From: Streptomyces griseocarneus
GTDB taxonomy: Bacteria; Actinomycetota; Actinomycetes; Streptomycetales; Streptomycetaceae
DNA length: 64,000 nucleotides
NCBI GenBank assembly: GCA_003674045.1
Contig: PENC01000006.1
Coordinates: 62,001 to 126,000, forward strand
Reading direction: 5' to 3'
Both the position numbers and the translations under genes were made by a program. Under the pieces are notes generated by a model. That model was not told where the DNA came from, ran no database searches, and saw nothing but the letters and a program-made list of their open reading frames with translations. Numbering within the stretch: the first letter of the stretch is position 1; each line of letters starts with the position of its first letter. This document shows, one piece after another, positions 49,874 through 58,233 of the stretch.

Positions 49874-51187
49874 TCAAGAACCGCCTCGCCGCACGGACCG
49901 GCGCCGTCCGGGGGGCTTGCCCATGTCCGATGTTGACGTCCGGTCGGCCAACTTCCAGTGATCATCGAGGCGTTCGACGAAGCCGAGGGCCCGGAGTTCG
50001 TGGAGCGCGCGGAGCGCTCTGTCCCTGGCCAGGCCCGCGTTCCGGGCGACGGTGCCGAGGTCCCCGCCGGCTCCGCCGGGCACGGCTTCGAGCACCGAGG
50101 CCAGCGCGGGGGCGAGGAGGTCCCTCGCCACGACCGGCCCGCGCCGCTCCGGGGCGAGTTCACCGATGTCACCGACCAGCTCGCCGATCTCGGCGGCGTC
50201 GGTCACCAGACAGGCCCCCTCGCGCAGGAGCTCGTGGACACCCGCGGAGAGCCCGGAGGTCACAGGGCCCGGGATGCCCATCGTGTACCGCCCGAGATCC
50301 CTGGCACGCCGCGCGGTGACAAGGGCCCCGCTGCGGTACTCCGCCTCGACCACCACCGTGCCGCGCGTCAGCGCCGCGATGACCCTGTTGCGCAGGACGA
50401 ACCGGCTCCGTGTGGGGTGCCCGCCGGGCGGCAACTCGGCCAGCACCAGCCCCTGTTCCGCGATGCGGTCGATCAGCTCGGCATGGCCGCGCGGATACGG
50501 GACGTCGACCCCGCATGCCAGGACGGCCATGGTCGCCCCGCCCGCGGCGAGCGCTCCCCTATGAGCCGCCCCGTCCACTCCGTAGGCGGCGCCGGAGGTC
50601 ACCGTCCAGCCGAGCTCGGCGAGCCGTGCGCCGAGGGTGGCCGAGACATAGGAGCCGTAGTCGGTGCAGGCCCTGGCGCCGACGACGGCGACGGATCGCA
50701 GGGCCCAGAGCCGGAGGTTCGCCTCGCCGCGCACCCACAGGCCGATGGGGCGGGCATCGCCGAGGTCGTCCAGCTGCCCCGGCCACTCCCGGTCCCCGGG
50801 ACACAGGAAACGACCGCCGAACCGGGCGACGGTGTCGAGGTCGCGGCGGGGGTCGAGGTCCGCCGCCCGGGCCCGGCACCCCGCCAGCCGCTCCTCACCC
50901 ACGCCGGAAGGCGGCGGCCCCGCGCCGGTCAGCCCCCGCGCCAGCCGTTCGGCGCCGAGCTCCCGTAGCCAGCGGCCCACCTTCTCGTCCCCCGGCTCGG
51001 TCAGCCGTGTCAACGCCGCCCGCGCGAGCCGCTCCTCGGCCTTGGGCACACTGTCCCCCAGCGGCACGGGCGCCCCGGATCCCGGCCCCCGGCCGACGGG
51101 CGAGCCACCACACGCGCCCGGACCGTCGCCGTCCCTGCCCCCGGCTGCCCGGTCACTCCCCCGCTCCCCGCGGGGACGGGCGCTCAC
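49874..51187 (-). CDS. dprA: DNA processing protein DprA
   Basis: A 437-residue DprA/Smf protein that binds single-stranded DNA and loads RecA during transformation in competent bacteria; its role in Streptomyces is unclear. The Rossmann core has SVAVVGARACTDYGSYVSAT, TSGAAYGVDGAAHRGALAAG, ACGVDVPYPRGHAELIDRIA and RNRVIAALTRGTVVVEAEYR. A C-terminal winged-helix region follows. The GTG at 51187 (VSARPRGE) overlaps the stop of the comM 3' fragment (GTGA), the remnant of a coupled yraN-comM-dprA operon. With comM interrupted, its expression may depend on the inserted element's transcription or on an internal promoter. Confidence 0.93.
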   Translation of the reverse strand: MSARPRGERGSDRAAGGRDGDGPGACGGSPVGRGPGSGAPVPLGDSVPKAEERLARAALTRLTEPGDEKVGRWLRELGAERLARGLTGAGPPPSGVGEERLAGCRARAADLDPRRDLDTVARFGGRFLCPGDREWPGQLDDLGDARPIGLWVRGEANLRLWALRSVAVVGARACTDYGSYVSATLGARLAELGWTVTSGAAYGVDGAAHRGALAAGGATMAVLACGVDVPYPRGHAELIDRIAEQGLVLAELPPGGHPTRSRFVLRNRVIAALTRGTVVVEAEYRSGALVTARRARDLGRYTMGIPGPVTSGLSAGVHELLREGACLVTDAAEIGELVGDIGELAPERRGPVVARDLLAPALASVLEAVPGGAGGDLGTVARNAGLARDRALRALHELRALGFVERLDDHWKLADRTSTSDMGKPPGRRRSVRRGGS

Positions 51188-51825
51188 CGCGCCGCCCCCG
51201 TCACCGCCGGGACGGCCCGGATCACCCCGGTGCGCAGGTACAGGGCCTGCGCGACGTCGTCGGCGTCCGGGCGGTCGTGACCGGCGAGGTCCGCGACGGT
51301 CCAGGCGACGCGCAGGACGCGGTCGAGCCCCCGGGCCGTCAGCAGGCCGCACTCCATGTCGCGTTCGGCCTCCTTGAGCGCTCCCGGCAGGGGGTGCCAG
51401 CGGGTCCGCAGCTCATGACCGGGCACCTCGCCGTTGGCGCTCCACGGGGCGGCCTTGTAACGGGCGGCGGCCCGCTCCCGGGCCTCCAGCACCCGGGCGG
51501 CGATCCGCGCGGTGCTCTCCGCCGGGCCTTCCTGCCCGGTGAGTTCGGCACGGGTCACGGCCTCCACCCTGACCCGCAGGTCGACCCGGTCCAGCAGGGG
51601 ACCCGACAGCCGGGCTTGATAGCGACGGATCGCGCTCGGCGAGCAGTCGCATCCCTCCCCCAACTGTCCGTGCCTGCCGCACGGGCAGGGGTTCGCCGCG
51701 AGCATCAGAAGGAACCGCGCAGGCATCCGCATCACCCCCGCGGAACGGGCCACCACGACGTGTCCCGACTCCAGGGGCTGTCTCAGCGCATCGAGCACCT
51801 GCCCGCTGAATTCGGGTGCTTCGTC
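51184..51825 (-). pseudogene. comM: comM, 3' fragment (YifB/Mg-chelatase-like ATPase, C-terminal part)
   Basis: 213 residues continue exactly where the 5' fragment at 56617 stops: DEAPEFSGQVLDALRQPLES follows Walker B. Then come AGVMRMPARFLLMLAANPCP, a cysteine pair typical of the family, LLDRVDLRVRVEAV and the C-terminal domain. The open frame extends upstream through element sequence to 52107 but that portion is not ComM-like. The two fragments sum to about 540 residues, the normal ComM size. Element insertion between 51825 and 56617 therefore inactivated the gene. First codons after the junction (GAC GAA GCA) are less GC-rich than host average. Confidence 0.93.
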
Positions 51826-51877
51826 GTCTTTACCCACTCTCAGAGTGTCCGAATCGGCCCTGATCTGCGGGAATACG

Positions 51878-52129
51878 TCACGTATGTGTCCGTGACGTGG
51901 TGGGCTCGTCGGTGATGGCTGCCTCAATAGTGTCTGCGTGGAGACAAAGGGCTGCGCTGAACGCCTCGCAGGCGGGGGTGAGCCCGGAGAAGGCAGCGAG
52001 GGCGTCTTCGACTCCGTCGTCGCACTGATCGAAGAACTGCTCGAGCTGTCGCAGGAGGCGGGCGAGGCTGGCGGCCTCCTCACGGTCGAGGTGGGTTTGG
52101 CCGACACCGGGACCTGGGTGTGTGGTCAT
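51878..52129 (-). CDS. Small element-encoded protein of unknown function (fourth transposon gene)
   Basis: An 83-residue protein starting at the ATG at 52129, which overlaps the TnpC-like stop by four bases (ATGA). It is largely alpha-helical by composition, with acidic stretches (FFDQCDDGVEDALAAFSGL) and LEQ/LRRQ-like leucines (ASLARLLRQLEQ). I do not recognise its family. It ends 52 bp from the element's left boundary, the last gene of the recombinase operon. A role in regulating excision or directionality is possible but unsupported. It might alternatively be a helper of TnpC. Confidence 0.6.
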   Translation of the reverse strand: MTTHPGPGVGQTHLDREEAASLARLLRQLEQFFDQCDDGVEDALAAFSGLTPACEAFSAALCLHADTIEAAITDEPTTSRTHT

Positions 52130-52695
52130 GACTGCCCTTGGTCAAGAAGTTGGGCTTCGAGGGCGGCGATGCGCCTGTCTGAGAACCGGAGGTTGGAACG
52201 GGCGCCTTCGAGCCGTTCCTGGAGCTTGCGGTGCTCTTGGGTCAGCTGCTGGACTCGATGTTTGAGGGTCGTGTTCTCGCTGATCAGATGCTGGACGGAC
52301 TCGCCGGGGACTGTCTGGTCGAAGTCGCGGATCTGTCCCATGAGGTCGCCGATTCGTTGCCGCTGGACCAGCACTTCTTTCTGGGTGCGGGTGAGCTCGG
52401 CTTCGGCGTTCAATGCCCGCTCGCGCCAGGTTGCTTCGATGCGGTCGTGTTCGGCCTGACCAGCGGCATCACGGCGGCTGCGGTTGTCGGTGACGGCGTT
52501 TTGGACCAGTGCGCGAGCATCCGCGTTCTCGTAGAGGAACGTGGAAGACACGTCGGCGCGTTGCGCGATGGCACGGACGGTCAGGCGGCCGCGGTCACGG
52601 CGGAGCTGTCCGATGGCCGTGGTGACACGGTCCAGTTTGTCCTTGGTCTGCGTGCGGCGGGCGGCGATGGCGGCCGCGGTGTTCGAGGGCCTCAT
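52126..52695 (-). CDS. tnpC: TnpC-like transposition accessory protein (DUF6262 type)
   Basis: A 189-residue protein. The N-terminal half has a helix-turn-helix-like segment (LTVRAIAQRADVSSTFLYEN, about 38-57), a hallmark I associate with DUF6262 proteins encoded after Tn554-type recombinases. The C-terminal half (about 85-185) is a long charged coiled coil (LTQEHRKLQERLEGARSNLR). The ATG at 52695 overlaps the TnpB-like stop by four bases. In Tn554 the TnpC protein affects efficiency and orientation of transposition. That function is transferred by position and size, not shown. Confidence 0.8.
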   Translation of the reverse strand: MRPSNTAAAIAARRTQTKDKLDRVTTAIGQLRRDRGRLTVRAIAQRADVSSTFLYENADARALVQNAVTDNRSRRDAAGQAEHDRIEATWRERALNAEAELTRTQKEVLVQRQRIGDLMGQIRDFDQTVPGESVQHLISENTTLKHRVQQLTQEHRKLQERLEGARSNLRFSDRRIAALEAQLLDQGQS

Positions 52696-55301
52696 GCAGC
52701 CTCACCTTCGTCTTCTTCGTGACGGGCGAGTTTCTGTGCCCGGAACGCGGTGGCCCAGACCCGCCCGAAGTAGTCCTGGGGCCGGCGGAGGTCGAGTTCG
52801 AGGGCCTCATCGAGAAGCCCGACGGCGGCCAGGGCCTTTTCCAGGCCCGCGATCGCGCGGGCTGTGGGCTCGAAGACTTCGTGGAGGTAGTCCGCGGTGG
52901 CCGCGTCGGGCGCCCGCTCGGCGAGCATGCGCCATTGCTCGCGTTTGCGGTGCCAGTAGACGAGGTCAGCGCCGGAGAGAACGAACTTGTCGCAGTTGTG
53001 ACAGTCCATGTTCCAAGGGCAGGCGTTGCCGTCGACAACAGGCTGGAAGGTGCAGAAGCCCCCTTCGGCCGGGGTGGACCGTCGGGTGAGGTCGATGGCC
53101 AGCGCCAGGGCCTGTTCGCGGGTCATGGGATCGCCGGACGACAGAAGGAGGCCGGGCTCAGCAGCACCGGGGCCGGCGACCCAGAGCGCATTGAGGGCCT
53201 CGTTCAGCTTGGGGTCAGTGTTGGCGATGTGGACGTAGTGCTCGGCCATGGCCTCGGAGACCTGACCGAGGTAGCGCTTGACGTGGGAAAGGTTCGCGCC
53301 AGCCTTGAGCAGTTTGGTGGCCAGGGTGTGACGGGCCTGATGGGGGACGCCTCGGATGTCGAGTTCGTTGACCCAGCTGGAGAATCCGGTCTGGAAGAAG
53401 CCGTAGCTGACGCTCAGCAGTGCGGAGCGGTTGGTCGAGCGGCGGGGGAAGAGCGCGATCAGGGTTCGTTCCTCCGGGGTGGGCTTGCGCCCGTACCGCT
53501 CGACGAACCGGTCGATCGTCTTGGCCTGGCGGACCTCGAGCCGGTCGACCAGCCGTTCGGGGATGCGGATTCCTTCGTCGAGATTCCCGACCTTGGTCTG
53601 GTCGTGCCAGAGCACGGGCAGATCGTTGATCCGTCCGAGGCACTCGAGCCGGAGTTTGATCACCTCGTTCGCGCGGCGACCGGTGAAGACCAAGGTCTCC
53701 CAGATGTCCCGCAGACCGCGGTCTTCGACATCGCGCTGGTCGAGGAGTGCAAGGTTGGCATCGGCAGCGAGTGCGCGGGCGACCTCGTCGGAGAACGGCT
53801 GGCGCCGGCCGCTGCGGGAGCGTCCGCCGCTCGGGACGGCGATGATGAAACGGCGGTCGAGGCCGACTGCGGTAGTCAGGCCCTCGTCCATGCCGAACCT
53901 GAGCAATCGCCGGACGCCCCTGAAGGTCCGGGCGACCGCGTCCGGGGTCGTTCGGGGCTGGATGCGTCCTCGGCCTCCGGGGTCTCTGTGCAGGCCGAGG
54001 GGCGGCAGCCCGTTGCGGCCCCGGTGCCGTTGGTCGGCGACGAAGTCCAGCATGTGCTGCTCAGTCAGCCGACGGGGGTCATTGCCGCCTGCGGGTGCCT
54101 GGGCGGCCAGGTAGGCGCTGAGTTCGGTGCAGGCCCGGCGGAGGGCCTTAAATGTGGTCTGGGAGCGAGGCGGGTTGTTCCGCAGCAGGTTGTCGAAAAG
54201 GTCCCAGACGATGTCCCGCAGCCAGGTCTGGGAGATACAGGTCAGATCGAAGTGGCTGCTGCAGTTGGGGAAGAGGACGCCGTAGTGGGCGGTCTCGAGG
54301 AACCCGGACTGCTTGGTGTCCTGGCGGGTGAAATAGACGAGCCGCAGTTCGCAGAGCATCGCCTTGACGATCCTCTGGCAGTGCTCCGGGAGACCACCGA
54401 GGTCGATATCGGTGAGCGAATTCGCGTCCTGGTCGCGGCAGTGCTGGGCGATGCTCTGGATGAACCGCAGCGGCCAGTAGGCGCCTTCGATCTGAGCCGT
54501 GGCATGGTGAGACAAGATCCACTGGATCTCGGCCTTCACCAGCGGCCGCAGGCCGAGCAGGGAAAGTGTGCCCGTCATCCGGACGATGACCGGAGCGGTG
54601 CGGCACCATTGGTTGAACGCGGCCTCGTCGCCGTAGGTGATCACCCCGTGGCCGTCCGGCCCAGCACGCTGGGCCCGCCGCCGACGGTCCGGGACCCGGA
54701 CGTCACCAGGCCGGCCCTGACGGCTGTAGAGGGTGCTGTGCCGGAAACATAGGCGGAGCGGGTGAGGATCGGCGAGCTCACTGCATGCCAACACCCGGCA
54801 CTTGCCCATGCCGGGCAGCGGGCTCTGCCGTGGCAGCCAGGCCTCGAGCTGCGGGACCAGTCCCTTCTTGCGCGTCCAGCGTTCCCAGTTGATCCACCGT
54901 TTCGCGTGGGCGGTGCAGAACCCCATGTGACCGACGGCCGGTAGTTCCGGGCAGATCAGGCAAGGGCGCGGGTCGGACCAGCTCCGGGTCTGGAGCGGTT
55001 CCGCGATGTCCAGGAACGAGGTGTAGGTGGCACCGTCCGCGCGCAGTGCCGTCCACTGGTCCTGGTGGCGGTGGCAGAGGTCCCAGTTACCCTCCTTGCT
55101 CCGCTGGCAGTCCTCAACCTTGCACCGCCATCCGTAAGCGGGGTGGTCGGCGGGGATGCGGAGCACGTCACCGCGGAAGACGGGATCGACGGTGGGACCG
55201 GCGATGAGCGCCTGGAGGACCTCCAGCCGGTCGCTGACCGTGCGGGTGGCCGCGTGACGGTTGACAAGCAGCGAGAGCGTGGAGTGGGTAGTGGTCGTCA
55301 C
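52692..55301 (-). CDS. tnpB: TnpB-like large tyrosine recombinase with Cys/His-rich termini
   Basis: An 869-residue site-specific recombinase. The catalytic half (about 500-740) has the first arginine in VFTGRRANEVIKLRLE, the H-x-x-R box in VPHQARHTLATKLL and the tyrosine in SEAMAEHYVHIA. The N-terminal 200 residues hold repeated Cys/His clusters (CQRSKEGNWDLCHRH, CLICPELPAVGHMGFCTAH and LACSELADPHPLRLCFRH), and the C-terminus has NACPWNMDCHNCDKF. These could be zinc-binding and DNA-contact modules. The GTG at 55301 overlaps the TnpA stop by four bases. It is larger than the about 630-residue TnpB of Tn554 because of these additions. Confidence 0.88.
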   Translation of the reverse strand: MTTTTHSTLSLLVNRHAATRTVSDRLEVLQALIAGPTVDPVFRGDVLRIPADHPAYGWRCKVEDCQRSKEGNWDLCHRHQDQWTALRADGATYTSFLDIAEPLQTRSWSDPRPCLICPELPAVGHMGFCTAHAKRWINWERWTRKKGLVPQLEAWLPRQSPLPGMGKCRVLACSELADPHPLRLCFRHSTLYSRQGRPGDVRVPDRRRRAQRAGPDGHGVITYGDEAAFNQWCRTAPVIVRMTGTLSLLGLRPLVKAEIQWILSHHATAQIEGAYWPLRFIQSIAQHCRDQDANSLTDIDLGGLPEHCQRIVKAMLCELRLVYFTRQDTKQSGFLETAHYGVLFPNCSSHFDLTCISQTWLRDIVWDLFDNLLRNNPPRSQTTFKALRRACTELSAYLAAQAPAGGNDPRRLTEQHMLDFVADQRHRGRNGLPPLGLHRDPGGRGRIQPRTTPDAVARTFRGVRRLLRFGMDEGLTTAVGLDRRFIIAVPSGGRSRSGRRQPFSDEVARALAADANLALLDQRDVEDRGLRDIWETLVFTGRRANEVIKLRLECLGRINDLPVLWHDQTKVGNLDEGIRIPERLVDRLEVRQAKTIDRFVERYGRKPTPEERTLIALFPRRSTNRSALLSVSYGFFQTGFSSWVNELDIRGVPHQARHTLATKLLKAGANLSHVKRYLGQVSEAMAEHYVHIANTDPKLNEALNALWVAGPGAAEPGLLLSSGDPMTREQALALAIDLTRRSTPAEGGFCTFQPVVDGNACPWNMDCHNCDKFVLSGADLVYWHRKREQWRMLAERAPDAATADYLHEVFEPTARAIAGLEKALAAVGLLDEALELDLRRPQDYFGRVWATAFRAQKLARHEEDEGEAA

Positions 55302-56491
55302 TCGGTGTCCCCCCAGACTTCCGTCAGGGCGGCGGAGAACTCCGGCGAGTGCAGGTCCGGGTGGCCGTAGATCTCGTCGACCATGGCGGCGGATGCCCAG
55401 TTCCCGGCGGCCTTGGCCACGGACGCGTCGCCCTTCGCCGCGTCCAGAACCTTCGCTGTCGCTGTGTGCCGGAACGCGTGCGGCTTGATGCGGCCGGGCA
55501 GTTTCGCCCGCCGCCCCGCCCGCCGCAGCATCCCGCGGGCCGCGTCCGCGGTCCACGGCTCGCCGGTATTCGGGCCGGACAGCTGGATCAGGAGCATGCC
55601 GTGCCCCGTGGCGTGCTTCGCGTACTCGGTCGTCATGTACTTGAAGTAGGAGCTGACCATGGCCGGGCTCACCCGGTAGATCTCGCCCCCGCAGATCACA
55701 CCGTCGACCAAGCGCCAGTCCTCCTTCTTCTTCGCCCTGGCCCGGTTGAGGTTGTTGTGCCGGTGACAGACGTGGACGTGGGGGCTCTTGCACTCGCCGC
55801 ACGCCGCGTCCTCCCGCAAGTGCAGGTCGACCAGGTGAAAGCCGGTCAAGCCGCCGATTCTCAAGGTCGAGTCGGACAGCCAGGTCACCACCATCTCGTC
55901 ACGGGCGGTGTTCACCGAACCCATCAGGTCCGGCCGGGCCCCGTCGGGCAGCATCTTCGGATGCCGCCGCCGCGTGCCCTTCGAGGGAGCCAGTGGGTTC
56001 GACGGCATCGAGGTCTTCACGTGCCCCAGGAAGGCCCTCCTGCGGTCCGCCGTGGTGGGCAGCCGTGTGACGTCCAGAGCCTCGCGCAACTCGTCGTTGA
56101 CGCCGTGCCTCACACACTGGTGCAAGTAGAAGCCCTTCAGAACCGTCGCCGAGATCGACAGGGCCGCAGTGCTGTACGGACGCTTCGGCGGCATCCGCCA
56201 CGGCTGCCCGTACGGCATCGGCACCTGTGCGCCCACCGCCCCCTGATAGCGCTGGAGATCCAGGAGCGTGGTTGTCTCCGTTCTCAGGCCCTCGCGGAAG
56301 CGCCACCGCAGGTGATCAACGAGGTAGTAGGCGTACGTCTCCTGGGAACCGGAGCCCTCGTAGAGGCGCAGATAGCTTTCAGCTTCCTCATCGACTGTGC
56401 AGTCCGAACGGAGAATCGAGAACGACCAGCTACCGTCGGCGCGCCTGATCTTCTGGACGCGCAGGTCTTCCAGCACCAACGTGCTTCTCAC
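55298..56491 (-). CDS. tnpA: TnpA-like tyrosine recombinase
   Basis: A 397-residue tyrosine recombinase. The catalytic residues appear as R in DSTLRIGGLTGFHLVDL, H-x-x-R in KPHAFRHTATAKVL, then GNWASAAMVDEIYGHPD with the tyrosine nucleophile. A CGECKSPHVHVCHRHNN segment in mid-protein could bind zinc. The GTG at 56491 has GGAAGG 8 bases upstream; the open frame runs on to 56581 without a better start. It leads the four-gene operon, and the 125 bp between it and the comM junction must contain the promoter and the recombination site. Confidence 0.88.
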   Translation of the reverse strand: MRSTLVLEDLRVQKIRRADGSWSFSILRSDCTVDEEAESYLRLYEGSGSQETYAYYLVDHLRWRFREGLRTETTTLLDLQRYQGAVGAQVPMPYGQPWRMPPKRPYSTAALSISATVLKGFYLHQCVRHGVNDELREALDVTRLPTTADRRRAFLGHVKTSMPSNPLAPSKGTRRRHPKMLPDGARPDLMGSVNTARDEMVVTWLSDSTLRIGGLTGFHLVDLHLREDAACGECKSPHVHVCHRHNNLNRARAKKKEDWRLVDGVICGGEIYRVSPAMVSSYFKYMTTEYAKHATGHGMLLIQLSGPNTGEPWTADAARGMLRRAGRRAKLPGRIKPHAFRHTATAKVLDAAKGDASVAKAAGNWASAAMVDEIYGHPDLHSPEFSAALTEVWGDTE

Positions 56492-56577
56492 TTGGGCTAC
56501 CTTCCAATTCGTCCCATACAAGACGAACAGAAGCAAACCGTTAGCTAAAGACCTACGTGACGCGCCCGCACCCCACC

Positions 56578-57600
56578 TCAACGAGTGACACGGACACGCA
56601 GCGGGTGGTCGCTAAAATCCAGAAATAGTAGGCCTCTATGCGCCAATGACACCGCGCCAGGTCTCGGCAGACCGGTGCCCCCGCCCACCAGCGAGGCCAT
56701 CGTCGCGGAGTGGTGCGGGGCGCAGTACGGGGGCGTGTTCACCAGGGGCTTGCCGGGTGGCAGGACTCCGGCGACGGAGTGCACCGCGGTGACCTCCAGT
56801 GCCTCCTGGGGCGTCAGAGGCGGGAGCAGGCCGGGCAACCGCTCCGCCAGCATCGTCTTGCCCGCTCCCGGTGGTCCCTTGAGGTAGAGGTGATGACCCC
56901 CGGCGGCCGCGATTTCCAGGGCCCTGCGGGCCAGGTGCTGGCCCGCGACCTCCGCCATGTCGGGGACATGGCCTCCGCCACCGGCACCGCAGAACACACC
57001 CGCCCCGATCCCGGTGCCCGCCAGCGACAGCCCCGCGAGCATCGGATCCGGCCGTCCCTCCTCCGGCGGATCCTCCTCGGGCACGGGCGCGTCGGTGAGC
57101 ACCGCGATGAGCTGACGCAGGCTGCGCACACCGAGCACCGAGACGTCCGGCACGAGCGACGCCTCCGCCGCCGTCTGCTCCGCGACGACGACCTGCCGAT
57201 AGCCCGCGTCGGCGGCGGCCAGCACCGCGGGCAGCACACCACGGACCGGCCGGACCCTGCCGTCGAGCCCGAGCTCACCGATCATCACCAGGTCGGCGAT
57301 CTCCCGGGGGTCGATCAGCTCGGCGGCCGCCAGCACCGCGCAGGCCACGGCGAGATCGAAGCCGCTGCCCGCCTTGGGGATCGACGCGGGGCTGAGCCCC
57401 ACCGTGAGCTTCTTCTGCGGCCAGGCCGCCCCCGAGTTGACGACTGCCGCGCGCACGCGGTCCCTGCTCTCCGCGAGGCTCTTGTCCGGCAGGCCCACCA
57501 GCGTGAACGCCGCGATGCCCGGCTCCAGGCCCGCCTGGACCTCGACCACCACGCCCTCGACGCCCACCAGAGCCACCGAACACGTACGGGCGAACCCCAT
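56578..57600 (-). pseudogene. comM: comM, 5' fragment (YifB/Mg-chelatase-like ATPase, N-terminal part)
   Basis: The first 328 residues are ComM: MGFARTCSVALVGVEG, VGLPDKSLAESRDRVRAAV, KKLTVGLSPASIPKAGSGFD, IGELGLDGRVRPVRG, Walker A KGPPGAGKTMLAERLPGLL and HHSATMASLVGGG. At 56617 the sequence breaks within the Walker B motif (LLFLD, then F instead of E) and 12 foreign residues lead to a stop at 56578. The last 16 comM codons are unusually A/T-rich (AGA, TCA, TTG, CTA, CTA, TTT). The ATG at 57600 overlaps the yraN stop (TGATG). ComM hexamers help branch migration in transformation; this truncated form lacks Walker B glutamate. Confidence 0.95.
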
Positions 57601-58070
57601 CACGCCACCCCCTTGGCGTGCTCGACGCTGGGCGCGCCCCGGTCGGGCACGATCACCCCGACGAGGTCGATCCGCACGCCGCCCGGCGGCGGCCCGCCGT
57701 GCCGCTCCAGCCAACGCCCGGCGAGCAGGCGCAGCCGCTCGGCCTTGCCCGCGCGGACAGCCGCCATCGGATGCTCGTACGGCCCCGCGCGACGGGTCTT
57801 CACCTCGCAGACAACCAGGGCGTCACCCTCGGCCGCCACGATGTCGATCTCGCCGTCCCGGCACCGCCAGTTGCGGTCCAGGATGCGCATCCCGGACTCG
57901 GTGAGCCTGCGGACGGCCAGGTCCTCGCCGTAGCGCCCGAGTGCCCGGCGCGCGGCCGCAGCCGCCTCCTCCCCCGAGCCCGAACCCGCGCCCGAACCGG
58001 ATCCGGAATCCGGACCGGGCCCTCCCGGCCGCTTCTCCGGCCTCTCCCCCATGGACTCCATGGATGCCAT
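57600..58070 (-). CDS. yraN: YraN/UPF0102 family nuclease-like protein
   Basis: A 156-residue Holliday-junction-resolvase-fold protein. The conserved core is ALGRYGEDLAVRRLTE, ILDRNWRCRDGEIDIVA and VVCEVKTRRAGPYEHP, where D/E and K residues match the nuclease active site. The N-terminal 35 residues are a Ser/Gly low-complexity tract typical of actinobacteria. I prefer the ATG at 58070, with GGAGGTG upstream; ATGs at 58088 and further in are possible. It heads the yraN-comM-dprA cluster. Confidence 0.88.
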   Translation of the reverse strand: MASMESMGERPEKRPGGPGPDSGSGSGAGSGSGEEAAAAARRALGRYGEDLAVRRLTESGMRILDRNWRCRDGEIDIVAAEGDALVVCEVKTRRAGPYEHPMAAVRAGKAERLRLLAGRWLERHGGPPPGGVRIDLVGVIVPDRGAPSVEHAKGVA

Positions 58071-58233
58071 GGACACCACCTCCGGCACCGACTGTGCCGC
58101 GGTCGCGCCCAGCTATTGGATCTTGGTGGACAACCCCTCGGTTGTGGACAACTCGGCCACCCGGACGGTGGAGGGCGCCGGCGTCAGCAGTGGAAGCCCG
58201 CGGAATTCAGCAGAGTCGGTGAAGTCAGTGGAG

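Larger units (their letters stand above)
51826..56616 (-). mobile_element. Tn554-like tyrosine-recombinase transposon inserted in comM
   Basis: About 4.8 kb of lower-GC DNA separates two comM fragments that join in frame. It encodes, on the minus strand, two tyrosine recombinases (TnpA-like 55298-56491, TnpB-like 52692-55301), a small HTH/coiled-coil protein (TnpC-like) and an 83-residue ORF. The order A-B-C matches the Tn554 family, which integrates site-specifically without target duplication. Ends are placed at the comM homology limits. A palindrome CACTCT-C-AGAGTG lies at 51835-51847, and GTGTCCGTG (51886-51894) matches CACGGACAC (56589-56597) in inverted orientation. No resistance or other cargo gene is present. 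Exact core bases cannot be fixed without an empty-site comparison. Confidence 0.9.

Noticed and set aside
51184..52107. The 307-codon frame at 51184-52107 as an intact independent gene
   Set aside because: Only the part from 51825 down is ComM-like. The rest is element sequence antisense or out of frame to the transposon genes.
51826..56616. Prophage or integrative conjugative element
   Set aside because: There are recombinases but no phage structural, replication, relaxase or transfer genes, and the A-B-C gene order fits a Tn554-type transposon better.
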